64,000 nt of DNA, taken from JANXZS01 sp963797255. Its GTDB lineage: Bacteria > Acidobacteriota > Terriglobia > Terriglobales > Acidobacteriaceae. The position numbers and the translations under genes are program-made. Shown here piece by piece: positions 1-9,206 of this stretch (the first letter of the stretch is position 1; each line of letters begins with the position of its first letter). The stretch is taken from assembly GCA_963797255.1 (NCBI GenBank), contig CAWCOV010000018.1:1-64000 (forward strand), read 5' to 3'. The notes below the pieces were generated by a model. That model was not told the DNA's origin, did not search any database, and worked only from the letters and a program-made list of their open reading frames with translations.

Positions 1-66
1 CAGGACTCCGTTTTCACGTTGAAACTCAGTCTGAAATGGTCGGATGTAAAACGAAATGAGACGTGA
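1..66 (+). CDS. C-terminal end of an unidentified protein (partial)
   Basis: Frame 1 is open from the window edge to a TGA at 64-66 and reads DSVFTLKLSLKWSDVKRNET at its end. The alternating hydrophobic/polar pattern (FTLKLSLKW) resembles a last beta-strand of an outer-membrane or secreted beta protein, but 21 residues are too few to assign a family. It is on the same strand as the cytochrome that follows about 250 bp later. The stretch 67-312 holds no convincing gene. Confidence 0.35.
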   Translation, partial: QDSVFTLKLSLKWSDVKRNET

Positions 67-312
67 CCCTTTCTTTGATCGAAATGGTTCTGGACAAGGC
101 TCAGCATTGGTACTACGCTCACGGACCTTGGGATCCAACCAAGCGATCTTGCGGTTCTACGTGTGGGAACGTTCTGCGCCACGGGCAGAACACCCGAGTT
201 CTCCATTCCATCCTGGTTCTGTGTCGTCTTTAGGGAGCAAGTTATAACCCAGCATTGCGGTTGAATGGCCAGCAAGATTTTGGCCCCGCGCTGGTTCCCA
301 GAGAGGTCTCAA

Positions 313-1065
313 ATGAAACTTGGAAGAATCGTGAAGTCGGCTGCAATGGCTCTTTCCACCGCCGGGGTCATCACTTTCGCCGGCATGCAACTTGTTTCTC
401 CGCGAGTACACGCCCAGGACAACGCTGCTTCAGAACAATCGCAAATCGTCATAGGTTGGCGTATCGCTCCTTCGTTCATCAACGCGCAAGGGAAAAACCC
501 AGCGCTGGTTGGATTGGGGAGCTTTATCGTGAACGCGCAGTCGGATTGCAATGGGTGTCACAGTTCGGATCCCGCGAATGAGTACCTGCCCACGAACAAC
601 CCGTATTTTCTGTCCCCACCGAACAGCGGACCGAGAAAATACAACCAGGCCACTTACCTGATTGGCGGTCAGAACTTCGGTCCGGTCGGACCCGGAATTG
701 TCAAAGACCCCAACAGCCCGCTGTTTGCCGGCCCCGGGCTTGGCCCGAACATCATCACCCGCAATCTCACGCCCGATCACACCGGTAACCCCGAGGGAGG
801 AAATGATCTGAAGACGTTCATGACCATCATGCGAACCGGACATGATTTCGATACGCTGCACCTGAATTGCGGGGGGAACGTCACTGACAATTGTTATTTG
901 CCACCAGTAAACGGAGCCGTGCTCCAGGTCATGCCATGGCCGCTGTATCAGAACATGACCGATCGACAGCTTACTGCAATTTGGACCTATCTAAGCACGG
1001 TGCCATGCAACGCCCACAATGACGCCGTCGGTGACGCTTATCCTTGGTTAAAGAACGACTGCTAG
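313..1065 (+). CDS. Exported c-type cytochrome
   Basis: A 250-residue protein with one heme c attachment motif CNGCH and an N-terminal Sec signal (MKLGRIVKSAAMALS..., ending near VHAQ), so it should act as an electron carrier or cytochrome subunit outside the cytoplasmic membrane. The segment ITRNLTPDHTG is typical of the cytochrome c domains found with alcohol/aldehyde dehydrogenases and diheme oxidoreductases. MPWPLYQNM near the C-terminus contains a likely axial Met before the final helix (DRQLTAIWTYLSTVPC). I chose the ATG at 313, preceded by GAGAGG, over an in-frame ATG at 265, because the signal peptide begins there. A hairpin terminator follows, so it is probably monocistronic. The physiological partner is unknown. 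Confidence 0.85.
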   Translation: MKLGRIVKSAAMALSTAGVITFAGMQLVSPRVHAQDNAASEQSQIVIGWRIAPSFINAQGKNPALVGLGSFIVNAQSDCNGCHSSDPANEYLPTNNPYFLSPPNSGPRKYNQATYLIGGQNFGPVGPGIVKDPNSPLFAGPGLGPNIITRNLTPDHTGNPEGGNDLKTFMTIMRTGHDFDTLHLNCGGNVTDNCYLPPVNGAVLQVMPWPLYQNMTDRQLTAIWTYLSTVPCNAHNDAVGDAYPWLKNDC

Positions 1066-1125
1066 TAACTGAATACCTCAGCCCGTTGCTGCGGTAGCTG
1101 GGAAAAATTCATTCATGGAAAGAAG

Positions 1126-1166
1126 CTCGGTTGACGACATCGTCTCGTCAGCCGAGTTCTGTCTTT
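1126..1166 (+). terminator. Rho-independent-like terminator after the first cytochrome
   Basis: The arms CTCGGTTGACGA (1126-1137) and TCGTCAGCCGAG (1145-1156) form a 12-bp stem with one G-U pair and a 7-nt loop, followed by the T-rich TTCTGTCTTT. It lies 60 bp after the first cytochrome stop. The remaining bases up to the next start at 1388 show no gene. Confidence 0.6.
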
Positions 1167-1387
1167 AGCCGTGGTCACGGTCATATTAACGACAGTGGGC
1201 AATCGATGCGCTCGATAAACTCATCCGTCCGACGATAAAAGTCGATACGATTCCCGATGCAGTGACTATCGGGCAACTCCCCGTGAACCGGACTGAACTG
1301 GCGGTACCCGTTCCGTTCATCAGGAGTAAGATTGTGGTGACAGTTCTGCCTGGCGCTGCAGCATTTGTCCCTTTGAAAGGGGGTCGT

Positions 1388-1828
1388 ATGCTCAAGCCTG
1401 TACTGATCATCGCAGCAATATCGGTTGCGGGAATGGCCGCGTATTCGCAGGAAAGCCACACACCCGAGACCGGAACCCCGACCCCAAATTCTATTCCCCT
1501 GGCGGCCAGAGAGCGGGTCAACCCCGTCAAGCCAACTGTAGAATCCATTTCCGCCGCCAAGAAGATCTACGGCTACGACTGCGCCATGTGCCACGGTGAA
1601 AATGGCGATGGCAAGGGCGACACCGCCAACGACATGAAGCTCTCCCTAAGGGATCTGCGCGATCCCAGCACGCTGAAGGGTATGTCCGATGGTGAGATGT
1701 ACTACATCATCGAGAACGGCAACGGCAAGTGCCCCCCCGAAGACGGCCGTGCCAAGCCCGACAGCATCTGGAACCTCGTGGTCTACATGCGCTCGTTCTC
1801 GGATCCCAAGGTCCTGCCAACCAAGTAA
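1388..1828 (+). CDS. Small exported c-type cytochrome
   Basis: A 146-residue class-I-like cytochrome c with a signal peptide (MLKPVLIIAAISVAGMAAYSQ), a single CAMCH heme motif followed by GENGDGKG, and a C-terminal helix DSIWNLVVYMRSF. The start at 1388 is set by a strong GAAAGGGGG just upstream; the open frame extends to 1262 but without signal-peptide features. In this family the loop before the last helix usually carries the axial Met in a form such as GKMPPE; here the codons read GKCPPEDGR, so the expected Met position is Cys. It sits 320 bp behind the first cytochrome and they may serve one respiratory complex, which is inference only. Confidence 0.85.
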   Translation: MLKPVLIIAAISVAGMAAYSQESHTPETGTPTPNSIPLAARERVNPVKPTVESISAAKKIYGYDCAMCHGENGDGKGDTANDMKLSLRDLRDPSTLKGMSDGEMYYIIENGNGKCPPEDGRAKPDSIWNLVVYMRSFSDPKVLPTK

Positions 1829-1977
1829 CCGCACGAGATAAAGAACCGCACCAATGCAGAAGTGTCCACAAAGACTCCTGCGTTGGCCCTTTGGCGACGG
1901 ACATTGCCGTATCCCTCCAACCTGATTCGCTCCAGCGCCTTGATTCTTGATTCGTTCCGATACTGAGCAGGCCGGGT

Positions 1978-2128
1978 TAACTACAGCACCTACAGAATTG
2001 GCCGGAGAAGGACATTCGCTACAACACTCCCGCGTAAGGGTATAGACCCTTCAACCGTGCAGACGTACATGAGGCATGCCGATATTCAAACAACGACTAG
2101 GATGCCCCGGTGTACCCTTGTTCGATGA
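1978..2128 (+). pseudogene. Remnant of a tyrosine recombinase C-terminus
   Basis: A short open stretch without a usable start reads RTFATTLPRKGIDPSTVQTY and then MRHADIQTTTR before a TGA at 2126-2128. This is the block around the conserved His/Arg (H-x-x-R region) and the helix before the catalytic Tyr of phage-type integrases, where intact members read like HTFRHTFATTL...G.D..TVQ..MRHADIQTT. The expected HxLRH block is degenerate (TYRIGRRR) and the catalytic Tyr is lost. I see no other part of the gene nearby; 1829-1977 and 2129-2363 are otherwise empty. Confidence 0.6.
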
Positions 2129-2363
2129 TCAGACAATAAGCACCTGCGGTAGTTGCAATCTTTGGAGAACACAGATCTGTTTGTCGAATTGAATACGCGC
2201 CGGCTCGTCCTGACGGCCGGCTATGTGGAGATAGGATTTCTCTTGCGGAAACAGGGGGTATCATGGGACTCTCTTTTCTAACTAAAACAGAGTAAACAAG
2301 TCGTCCTGTTGAGCGCAGGCAACCGTCTGTAAAGCGCGCACGGTAGCGGAGTGTCCCCTAGCA

Positions 2364-5336
2364 ATGGAAAGTGGAAGCATCGAAGAGAAGTCACGCGAAG
2401 TTGAATTGGTTGAGGGGGTTAACGGCTCAGGTTCAGGGGAAGCACTGCGCACTTGCGCGGAAGCCGCGTTGCGCGAGAGCGAAGAGAAGTATCAGTCACT
2501 GTTCGATTCAATCGACATTGCGATCGCGGTGCTTGAAGTGCTCTACGACAATGGCGGAGTGGCCACGAATCTTCGCTTCGTTGAAACCAATCATTTCTTC
2601 GAAAAGCAGACGGGTTTGACGAATCATCTTGGAAAGACTACGCAAGAGTTGCTCCCAAATCTTGAGGACTCGTGTATTCAGGCCTATGCCAAGGTCACCG
2701 AAACCGGTGAATCGGTTCGCTTTGAAAGCTATTCGCAAAATTCCGGGCGTTGGATCAGTATTTTCGCTTCGCGAGTGGGCGGCGAAGGCAGCCGCCTGGT
2801 AAATGCGGTCTTCTACGACATCACAGAGCGGAAACAGGCAGAGGCGGATCTGCGCGAAAGCGAAGACCGGCAGGCCTATCTTCTGAGGCTGAGCGATGCG
2901 CTGAGGCCACTTGCGGATCCGATCGAGGTTCAGGGAGTGGCAAGCCGGCTGCTCGGCGAGCAATTGCAAACAGACCGGGTCTTCTATTCCGAAATGGATG
3001 AAGCACGGGGACAACTTTTAGTTGAACGAGACTTTGTGCGAAAGGGTACGCCGAGCCTCGCGGGCTCTTATCCTCTGGAGGCCTTCGCCTGGATTGAACA
3101 GTCGACGCAGAAGGGCGAACCGGCGGTAATAGAGAACGTGCGGACGTCGACGCTGATTTCGGATGCGGGCCGTGCGGTGATTTTGGGCACCAAAGTAAGT
3201 GCTTTCGCTTCTGTTCCGCTTTTGAAGGATGGCCGGCGGGTCGGCGCATTGTGCGTGGCTGATATGGAGCCGCGAGTCTGGAAGCCAGGAGAGATTGAGC
3301 TGGTTAAGGAGACCGCGGAACGGACGTGGGCGGCGGTGGAGCGGGCCCGGGTAGAAGCCGCACTGTGCGCAAGCGAAGGAAAATATCGCACACTGTTCGA
3401 TTCGATCGATCAAGGATACACGCTGCTAGAAGTGGTGTACGACGCGAACGGAGTGGCCAGCGACTTGCGATTTCATGCGACGAACCGTGTTTTCGAAAGA
3501 CAATCCCGCATGTCCGATTGTCTCGGGAAGATGGCACGTGAGTTGAATCCAAATCTTGAAGAGCATTGGGTCAAGACGTATGCACGCGTCATCGAGACGG
3601 GTGAACCAGTTCGTTTTGATCGTTACTTCAGGGAGGTCGGTCGCTGGTTCACAGTATTTTGCTCGCGCGTGGGCGGAGATGGCAGCCATTTGTTGAATGT
3701 AGTGTTCGATGACATCACTGAGAGGAAGCAAGCTGAGGAGGCGCTGCGCAGCAGTGAGGAGAAGCAGGCATACAAGCTAAGGCTCAGTGACGCAATCCGC
3801 CCGCTTTCCGACCCGATCGAAATCCAGGGGCTGGCCAGCATGGTGCTCGGTGAGCACCTGCGAGCAAACCGGATTTTCTATGGCGAGATCGACGAAGAGT
3901 CCAGTGAGATGTTGGTTGAACGAGAGTTTGTAAGCGAGGGTACGCCGAGAGCGGTCGGGAAATATCCGATGGAGGTCTTCGCCTGGCTTCGATCGTCACC
4001 GCAGAAGTTTGAGCCGACAGTGGTCAAGGATGTACGAGCCTCGCAGCTGCTTCCAGAAACCGACCGCGCGACACTTGCCGCAGTGCAAGCGGGAGCTTTC
4101 ATCGCCGTACCACTGATTAAGGATGGGCGGCTGGTGGCTTGTCTCTGCGCCACTGACTCGTTGCCACGGGACTGGACGGAGGATGAGGTCGAACTTGTCT
4201 CGCATACCGGGGAGCGGACGTGGGCCGCAGTGGAGCGGGCCCGGGCGGAGGCCGCATTGCGCGAAGGCGAGGAGCGATTTCGACTGTTCCTTGAGAACGT
4301 TCGGGAGTATGCACTTGTGCAATTGGACCCAGAGCTGCGGTTTACGAGTTGGAATCCGGGAGCGGAACGAATCTTCGGGTACGCGTCGGAGGAGGCGCTG
4401 GGAAAGCCGTTTTCGCTGCTGCTTTCGCCGGAAGATATTGAAGCCCAGATTTCGTGCGTGGAGATTTCAAGCCTCGAAAGAAGCAGCCGCCAGGAAGATG
4501 CGCGCTGGCTCGTTCACAAGGATGGAACGCGGATCTGGGCCCGGTGGGTAACCGAGCCAATTCGCAACAAGGAGGGACTGGTTACAGGATTGGCAAAGGT
4601 GCTGCGTGACGAGACCGAACGGCTGAAGGCGGAGGCGAGTCTGCGGCAGAGCGAGAAGCTTGCAGTGGTGGGCCGCATGGCGAGCTCGATTGCACATGAG
4701 ATCAACAATCCGCTGGAAGCCGTGACGAACCTCATCTATCTGGCGCGCAGGGGCGTTGTTTCGCCGGAGGTGGGCAAATTTTTGGAGCAGGCGGAGCGCG
4801 AGCTGGCCCGCGTGAGCCACATTGCGACGGCGACGCTGGCCTTTCACCGGCAGACGACGGAGCCACACCTCGTGGATATTGAGGAGATTCTCGAATCGGT
4901 CCTTGTGCTCTACGAGGGGCGGTTGAGGTCAATGCAGGTTTCAACGGAGCGGAGGTACAGCTGGCATCCTTCGATCAGCTGCCAGGCGGTTGAGGTTCGG
5001 CAGGTGATTGCGAATCTTGTGAGCAACGCGATCGATGCGATGCTGAAGAACTTGGACATGCGGCGACTCATTGTCCGCTTGCGGAGTGCTGCCGATCCGG
5101 TGACGGGGGAAGTGGGCGTCCGGGTAATGATTTCGGATTCGGGTGTGGGGATCCAGGATTCGGTGCGGAATCATGTGTTTGAGCCATTCTTCACGACGAA
5201 GTCGACGACGGGAACCGGGCTGGGGCTTTGGCTCAGCTCGGAGACGGTGACGAAGCATCACGGGAGGCTACGGTTCCGAAGCAGGACGGTTGAGAGTTAT
5301 CGCGGGACTGTGTTTTCGCTGTTTCTGAAGGCGTAG
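2364..5336 (+). CDS. Soluble multi-sensor histidine kinase (PAS-GAF-PAS-GAF-PAS-HisKA-HATPase)
   Basis: A 990-residue sensor kinase with no transmembrane segment. The order is PAS (about 40-160), GAF (185-335), a second PAS (336-465) and GAF (480-630) clearly duplicated from the first pair, a third PAS (634-765, RFLFLENVREYALVQ-like), HisKA with phospho-acceptor His778 in SSIAHEINNPLE, and a HATPase_c domain with the N-box ANLVSNAID, DSGVGI, FFTTK and GTGLGL (950-955). The domain set indicates cytoplasmic signal perception and autophosphorylation; no response regulator is adjacent, so it is an orphan kinase here. The ATG at 2364 has only a weak ribosome-binding site; a slightly different start is possible. 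Nothing in the sequence tells the ligand. Confidence 0.93.
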   Translation: MESGSIEEKSREVELVEGVNGSGSGEALRTCAEAALRESEEKYQSLFDSIDIAIAVLEVLYDNGGVATNLRFVETNHFFEKQTGLTNHLGKTTQELLPNLEDSCIQAYAKVTETGESVRFESYSQNSGRWISIFASRVGGEGSRLVNAVFYDITERKQAEADLRESEDRQAYLLRLSDALRPLADPIEVQGVASRLLGEQLQTDRVFYSEMDEARGQLLVERDFVRKGTPSLAGSYPLEAFAWIEQSTQKGEPAVIENVRTSTLISDAGRAVILGTKVSAFASVPLLKDGRRVGALCVADMEPRVWKPGEIELVKETAERTWAAVERARVEAALCASEGKYRTLFDSIDQGYTLLEVVYDANGVASDLRFHATNRVFERQSRMSDCLGKMARELNPNLEEHWVKTYARVIETGEPVRFDRYFREVGRWFTVFCSRVGGDGSHLLNVVFDDITERKQAEEALRSSEEKQAYKLRLSDAIRPLSDPIEIQGLASMVLGEHLRANRIFYGEIDEESSEMLVEREFVSEGTPRAVGKYPMEVFAWLRSSPQKFEPTVVKDVRASQLLPETDRATLAAVQAGAFIAVPLIKDGRLVACLCATDSLPRDWTEDEVELVSHTGERTWAAVERARAEAALREGEERFRLFLENVREYALVQLDPELRFTSWNPGAERIFGYASEEALGKPFSLLLSPEDIEAQISCVEISSLERSSRQEDARWLVHKDGTRIWARWVTEPIRNKEGLVTGLAKVLRDETERLKAEASLRQSEKLAVVGRMASSIAHEINNPLEAVTNLIYLARRGVVSPEVGKFLEQAERELARVSHIATATLAFHRQTTEPHLVDIEEILESVLVLYEGRLRSMQVSTERRYSWHPSISCQAVEVRQVIANLVSNAIDAMLKNLDMRRLIVRLRSAADPVTGEVGVRVMISDSGVGIQDSVRNHVFEPFFTTKSTTGTGLGLWLSSETVTKHHGRLRFRSRTVESYRGTVFSLFLKA

Positions 5337-5377
5337 AAAAGCGCAGGACAAGGAAACAGGGAAACGTATTTAGGTCA

Positions 5378-5593
5378 CTACAACCGCAGCAAGGGGTTGC
5401 AATCTTCACGAGTCTGGCAGTGTTTGAACCAGGCGTCTTGGGCGTCTAGGACCTTTTGCTGAAGGAGCAAGGTTTCGGCACGGGATCGACGTTCGACGAC
5501 CACATCGGTTGCACGCAGAGCGGCTTCGTGCTCGATTTCGATGTCAAGCCTTATCGGGCACATTCCGGAAGGGAGCAGATCAAGCGGATCCAT
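5378..5593 (-). CDS. Possible small hypothetical protein
   Basis: A 71-residue frame that reads as a mostly helical, charged polypeptide (HEAALRATDVVVERRSRAET...) ending NPLLRL. No clear ribosome-binding site precedes it and I recognise no family. It lies alone between a kinase and an acyltransferase gene. Composition is protein-like, but chance cannot be excluded. The rest of 5337-5850 shows nothing convincing. Confidence 0.3.
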   Translation of the reverse strand: MDPLDLLPSGMCPIRLDIEIEHEAALRATDVVVERRSRAETLLLQQKVLDAQDAWFKHCQTREDCNPLLRL

Positions 5594-5850
5594 TCGACGT
5601 GAAATGCCTGTATCCCCCGATTTGGAACTCAGCCAAAGTCTTGCAAATTACGCTTGTGTAATCTAAGCGAATTCAAAGTTTCTTGAGTCCAACGGTCGTC
5701 TTGCAGAGATGCCGATCTTTTCGTGCTCAGACAACGCTTTTCTCGCTTCAATCACCCCGCAAAGCGATCTCCACGACAAATCTGCGGAGGAAGCCGCGCG
5801 GAGTGTTAGCTATTATTCGCATAGCTGCCAGGTTTCCCCAGACAGCTCAC

Positions 5851-6882
5851 TCATCTTCCGGGGTGGACGGGCGTGAATCGCGCATTTAAGAGTTCGGGTG
5901 GATTGTGGGCAATCCGCAGTTTCTGCCTGAACCGCTCCATTATGGTTGCGCGCTGAAACACGTCGCGATGCTGCTCCTGCCTGAGTCCGAAAATATTTCG
6001 GTAGAGATTTTCCGCCCCGGGGCCTGTGACCCCATCTGCGTCAAAAATGAGGTTCATCGCCTGGGCGTCTTCCATCGCTTTGACCGCAAGAAGCTTGGTT
6101 GCATCTGGATGAGGCTCTACATCCGAATTGTCCGCGGAACGGATGCGGTAGGTTGAAAGCCAGTAGTAGCACCGCCCATTATCCCAAACATAGACAATGG
6201 CCGCATCATACGAGGCGGAATGCCTGTCACCAACTGATTGGTTCCGAGAATTTGGCTTTGCGGCAATGGCACGCGCCTGGCCCCGGGAAGTGGCTTCCTC
6301 GATCAGGAGTTCCATAGTGTCAAGAGGCGAATAACTCCTCTTCCCTTTGGCATTCAAATTCGTTTCATAGAACTGAACGAATTCCCTTGCGGTGACATCC
6401 ACGCAATCCAGTTCTTTGGCTGCTCTTCTAATGTGCCCTTTATGGTTCCTTTTTCGGGAACTCAGCACATCTTCCCCTGATGGATGACGCAGATAGGCCA
6501 TTTGAGTCGTGTGACCAAAGCCGGATTCTTTAAAAGCATTCCTCACAAGGTCGGCATAACTCAAATCAGGATTGCAGACAAAACAAAAGGAGGCCCAGCG
6601 GGGTAACTGCTGAATCAGAGAGCGGATCACTTCTGCTTGCTCTTTGCGGCTAAGCTGGTCATCGACAATCGGGCCACCCAGATGCGACCAGTGCGGATCT
6701 AGTCCCACTGCAAGGCCGAACCGGCTTTTCTTCAGAATCAAGGAAAGGCGTCCGACAACGACGTTTCGGTGAAATGCCTTCAACTCGTGATATTCCGAAG
6801 CCCCGCGAGCAATATTGGTCCACCAGTCCTGGCAGAAAATGGGAAGCCGAGATTGATCGATACTTGCGACCTCGATACGCAT
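5851..6882 (-). CDS. GNAT/FemAB-like acyltransferase family protein
   Basis: A 343-residue cytoplasmic protein resembling the BioF2-like/CelD-type GNAT group and FemAB peptidyl transferases. Visible hallmarks are the N-terminal half ending in a shared beta/alpha core (HLGGPIVDD, then ELVRxAFKESGF-like), the basic SSRKRNHKGHIRRAAKE segment, a YETNLNAKGKR region and a C-terminal GNAT fold with YYWLSTYR, PHPDATKLL and an F..DGVTGPGAENLYR stretch that resembles FgaxxxpY of lipid-II-type transferases. Such proteins move acyl or aminoacyl groups to peptidoglycan, polysaccharide or lipid precursors; the acceptor here is unknown. It is transcribed away from the neighbouring GGT gene. Confidence 0.6.
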   Translation of the reverse strand: MRIEVASIDQSRLPIFCQDWWTNIARGASEYHELKAFHRNVVVGRLSLILKKSRFGLAVGLDPHWSHLGGPIVDDQLSRKEQAEVIRSLIQQLPRWASFCFVCNPDLSYADLVRNAFKESGFGHTTQMAYLRHPSGEDVLSSRKRNHKGHIRRAAKELDCVDVTAREFVQFYETNLNAKGKRSYSPLDTMELLIEEATSRGQARAIAAKPNSRNQSVGDRHSASYDAAIVYVWDNGRCYYWLSTYRIRSADNSDVEPHPDATKLLAVKAMEDAQAMNLIFDADGVTGPGAENLYRNIFGLRQEQHRDVFQRATIMERFRQKLRIAHNPPELLNARFTPVHPGR

Positions 6883-7193
6883 ACGTGGACCATGTATCCA
6901 TCACACGTACGTGTCACGAGAGCAGGGTTCAACATAGGGATTTGTGAAATTTCAGAGGGAGCCATACAGATAATCAGCAGGGTGGGGAGGTGATGGCCCG
7001 GGCACAACCCCCGCTTCAATGCGTCCAATAAGGAACTACAGTTTGCCGCCAGGTTCGCACTCAGAAGGCAATGGCAATGAATTCCAGAAACGGAAGGCAC
7101 CTGTCTGGAGTCGCGCAACAGACCGTACATTGTAGTTAGAGCCAAAAGACGGTTGGGGTATTCTAGTTGCAACTTCCCCAAGGGCCGACCATT
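6883..7193. other. Divergent intergenic region
   Basis: This spacer separates the minus-strand acyltransferase from the plus-strand gamma-glutamyltransferase and must hold both promoters. I see no clear sigma-70 hexamers, no operator palindrome and no coding signal; an open minus-strand frame across it lacks protein-like features. Confidence 0.4.
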
Positions 7194-8966
7194 ATGCTCA
7201 TTCGCAGCTTGCTTCCCGGCATCCTCCCTTTTCTGCTCCTTGCGCATGCCGCGCAGGCGCAGTCTAACTCCGCATCTGCTGTGAGAACCCTGAATCCTAA
7301 CGCCGATGGCGGATATATTTGTGACTCACGTCAGCATCCGCAAGAACCATCCCGCGACAATGCTTTTTCCATGACGATCAATCGCTACGGCATTGCGGCC
7401 ACACTTCAGACTCTCGCCTCGCAGGCCAGCGCCACGATCCTCTCTAAAGGAGGGAACGCTGTCGATGCGGCAATCGCGGCCAATGCGGCCGTCGGCGTCA
7501 TTGAACCGATGATGAATGGCATTGGTGGCGATCTATTCGCCATAGTATGGGAGCCGAAAGAGAAAAAGATGTATGCCCTCAACGCCAGCGGCTGGTCTGC
7601 TAAGGGCGAAACCCTCGATGCCATGAAGGCAAAAGGCATCACCGAGATGGACGATAGCAGCATCTATGCTGTTACCGTGCCCGGAGCAGTTGCTGGATGG
7701 GCGGCACTGCACGCAAAGTTCGGCAAGCTTTCACTCGCCGCAGATCTCGCACCTGCTATCGCTCTTGCTGAAAACGGATTTCCAGTGACGGAGACGGACT
7801 CTGCTAACTGGGCTCAGTACGGATTGCAATTCAAGGACAGGGTCGCCTTCACCTCTGTCTTTCTTCCCGATGGAACCTACCCGGGCGTCGGACAGATCTT
7901 TCGCAACCCCGACATCGCGAAGTCTCTCCGCTTGATCGCGAAGAACGGCGCCGAAGCATTCTACCGCGGCCCCATTGCAGACGCTATCGTCAAGCTCTCC
8001 GACCAGAGCAACGGCTTTCTCACCCTAGCCGACTTCGCCGATTACAAGCCCGAGTGGGTCGAGCCCGTCTCCACTACGTATCACGGCTGGCGCGTCTACG
8101 AAACTCCTCCCAACACTCAAGGCATCGCTGCCCTATCCATGCTCAACGTTATGGAGCTATACCCGCTTCGCGAGTGGGGACACGATTCTCCGAAAACTCT
8201 GCACATCGAGATGGAAGCCAAGGCCCTGGCCTACTCAGACATGCTTCATTATGTTGGCGATCCGCACACCGACGATATTCCCACCAAGAAACTCATTTCC
8301 AAGGAACTCGCGAAAGAACGGGCCAAGGGCATCACCGACAAAGCCAACTGCAAGGTTCTTCCCTCAGGTCGTAAGGAACAGCTCGACAAACTGCAGTCGG
8401 ACACTACGTATCTCGCCACTGTCGATCGCGACGGCGTGGTTGTCTCCTTCATTCAATCCAACGCCGGCAGCTTCGGCGCTGGCCTTGTCGCTGAGCACAC
8501 TGGTTTCGTCTTGCAAAATCGTGGTAGCGGCTTCTCCATGGAACCGGGTCAGCCCAACTCGCTCGCTGGACACAAGCGTCCGCTGCACACCATAATCCCC
8601 GCCATGATGCAGAAGGATGGCAAGACCATCGGCTTCGGTATCATGTCCGGCTTCAACCAGGCCCAGGCCCACGCCCAGTTCGTTTCCAACATCGTTGACT
8701 TTGACATGAATATTCAGGCGGGTATGGATGCTGCCCGCTTCAATAAAGGAAACTCCGGCTGTGCCGTTAATATTGAGGACGGTTTCCCGCGTGAAGTCCT
8801 TGAACTGCTCGCATCGCAAGGCCACCAGATCAACCTCGTCCAGCGTTACTCACAGGTTATGGGACGCGGCAATGCCGTCATGCACGACGACACGTTGGGA
8901 GTAAATTTCGGCGCCACCGATCCCAGGGCCGATGGACAGGCCATTCCCGAACAACCACCCTACTAA
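7194..8966 (+). CDS. ggt: Gamma-glutamyltransferase (periplasmic)
   Basis: A 590-residue N-terminal-nucleophile hydrolase that cleaves gamma-glutamyl bonds of glutathione and related peptides or transfers the glutamyl group. A Sec signal (MLIRSLLPGILPFLLLAHAAQAQ) sends it to the periplasm. Family landmarks are GGNAVDAAIAANAAVGVIEP, NGIGGDLFAIVW, TVPGAVAGW and the self-cleavage site SDTTYLATVD, with Thr404 expected to become the N-terminal nucleophile of the small subunit (about 403 + 187 residues). The oxyanion/loop motif appears as NRGSGFS. I took the ATG at 7194; an upstream TTG at 7167 is in frame but would precede the signal peptide. Likely monocistronic. Confidence 0.93.
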   Translation: MLIRSLLPGILPFLLLAHAAQAQSNSASAVRTLNPNADGGYICDSRQHPQEPSRDNAFSMTINRYGIAATLQTLASQASATILSKGGNAVDAAIAANAAVGVIEPMMNGIGGDLFAIVWEPKEKKMYALNASGWSAKGETLDAMKAKGITEMDDSSIYAVTVPGAVAGWAALHAKFGKLSLAADLAPAIALAENGFPVTETDSANWAQYGLQFKDRVAFTSVFLPDGTYPGVGQIFRNPDIAKSLRLIAKNGAEAFYRGPIADAIVKLSDQSNGFLTLADFADYKPEWVEPVSTTYHGWRVYETPPNTQGIAALSMLNVMELYPLREWGHDSPKTLHIEMEAKALAYSDMLHYVGDPHTDDIPTKKLISKELAKERAKGITDKANCKVLPSGRKEQLDKLQSDTTYLATVDRDGVVVSFIQSNAGSFGAGLVAEHTGFVLQNRGSGFSMEPGQPNSLAGHKRPLHTIIPAMMQKDGKTIGFGIMSGFNQAQAHAQFVSNIVDFDMNIQAGMDAARFNKGNSGCAVNIEDGFPREVLELLASQGHQINLVQRYSQVMGRGNAVMHDDTLGVNFGATDPRADGQAIPEQPPY

Positions 8967-9206
8967 CCAGGGAAGTTAAGTCGTGTTCTGCTATGAGTGC
9001 CTAGTCCAACTCTTCGAATGGTGATAGACAGTGCAACGCGCTCATTGAGGCGCGAGATAGCGTACTGTTCTGGGTCCCGGTAGGTTTCCCCAACCGTGAT
9101 TTATTAGATAGTCATTTCCGAATTGAGCGGTGACCCGGGGAGCAACAATCCTTGCTACAGGAATTGTGCGGTTCCTGCCAGCCTCAAGAAAGAGCCAAGC
9201 TGGCTT

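Noticed and set aside
6780..7247. 155-codon minus-strand ORF across the acyltransferase/GGT spacer
   Set aside because: Overlaps the starts of two well-supported genes on both sides and reads as non-protein sequence.
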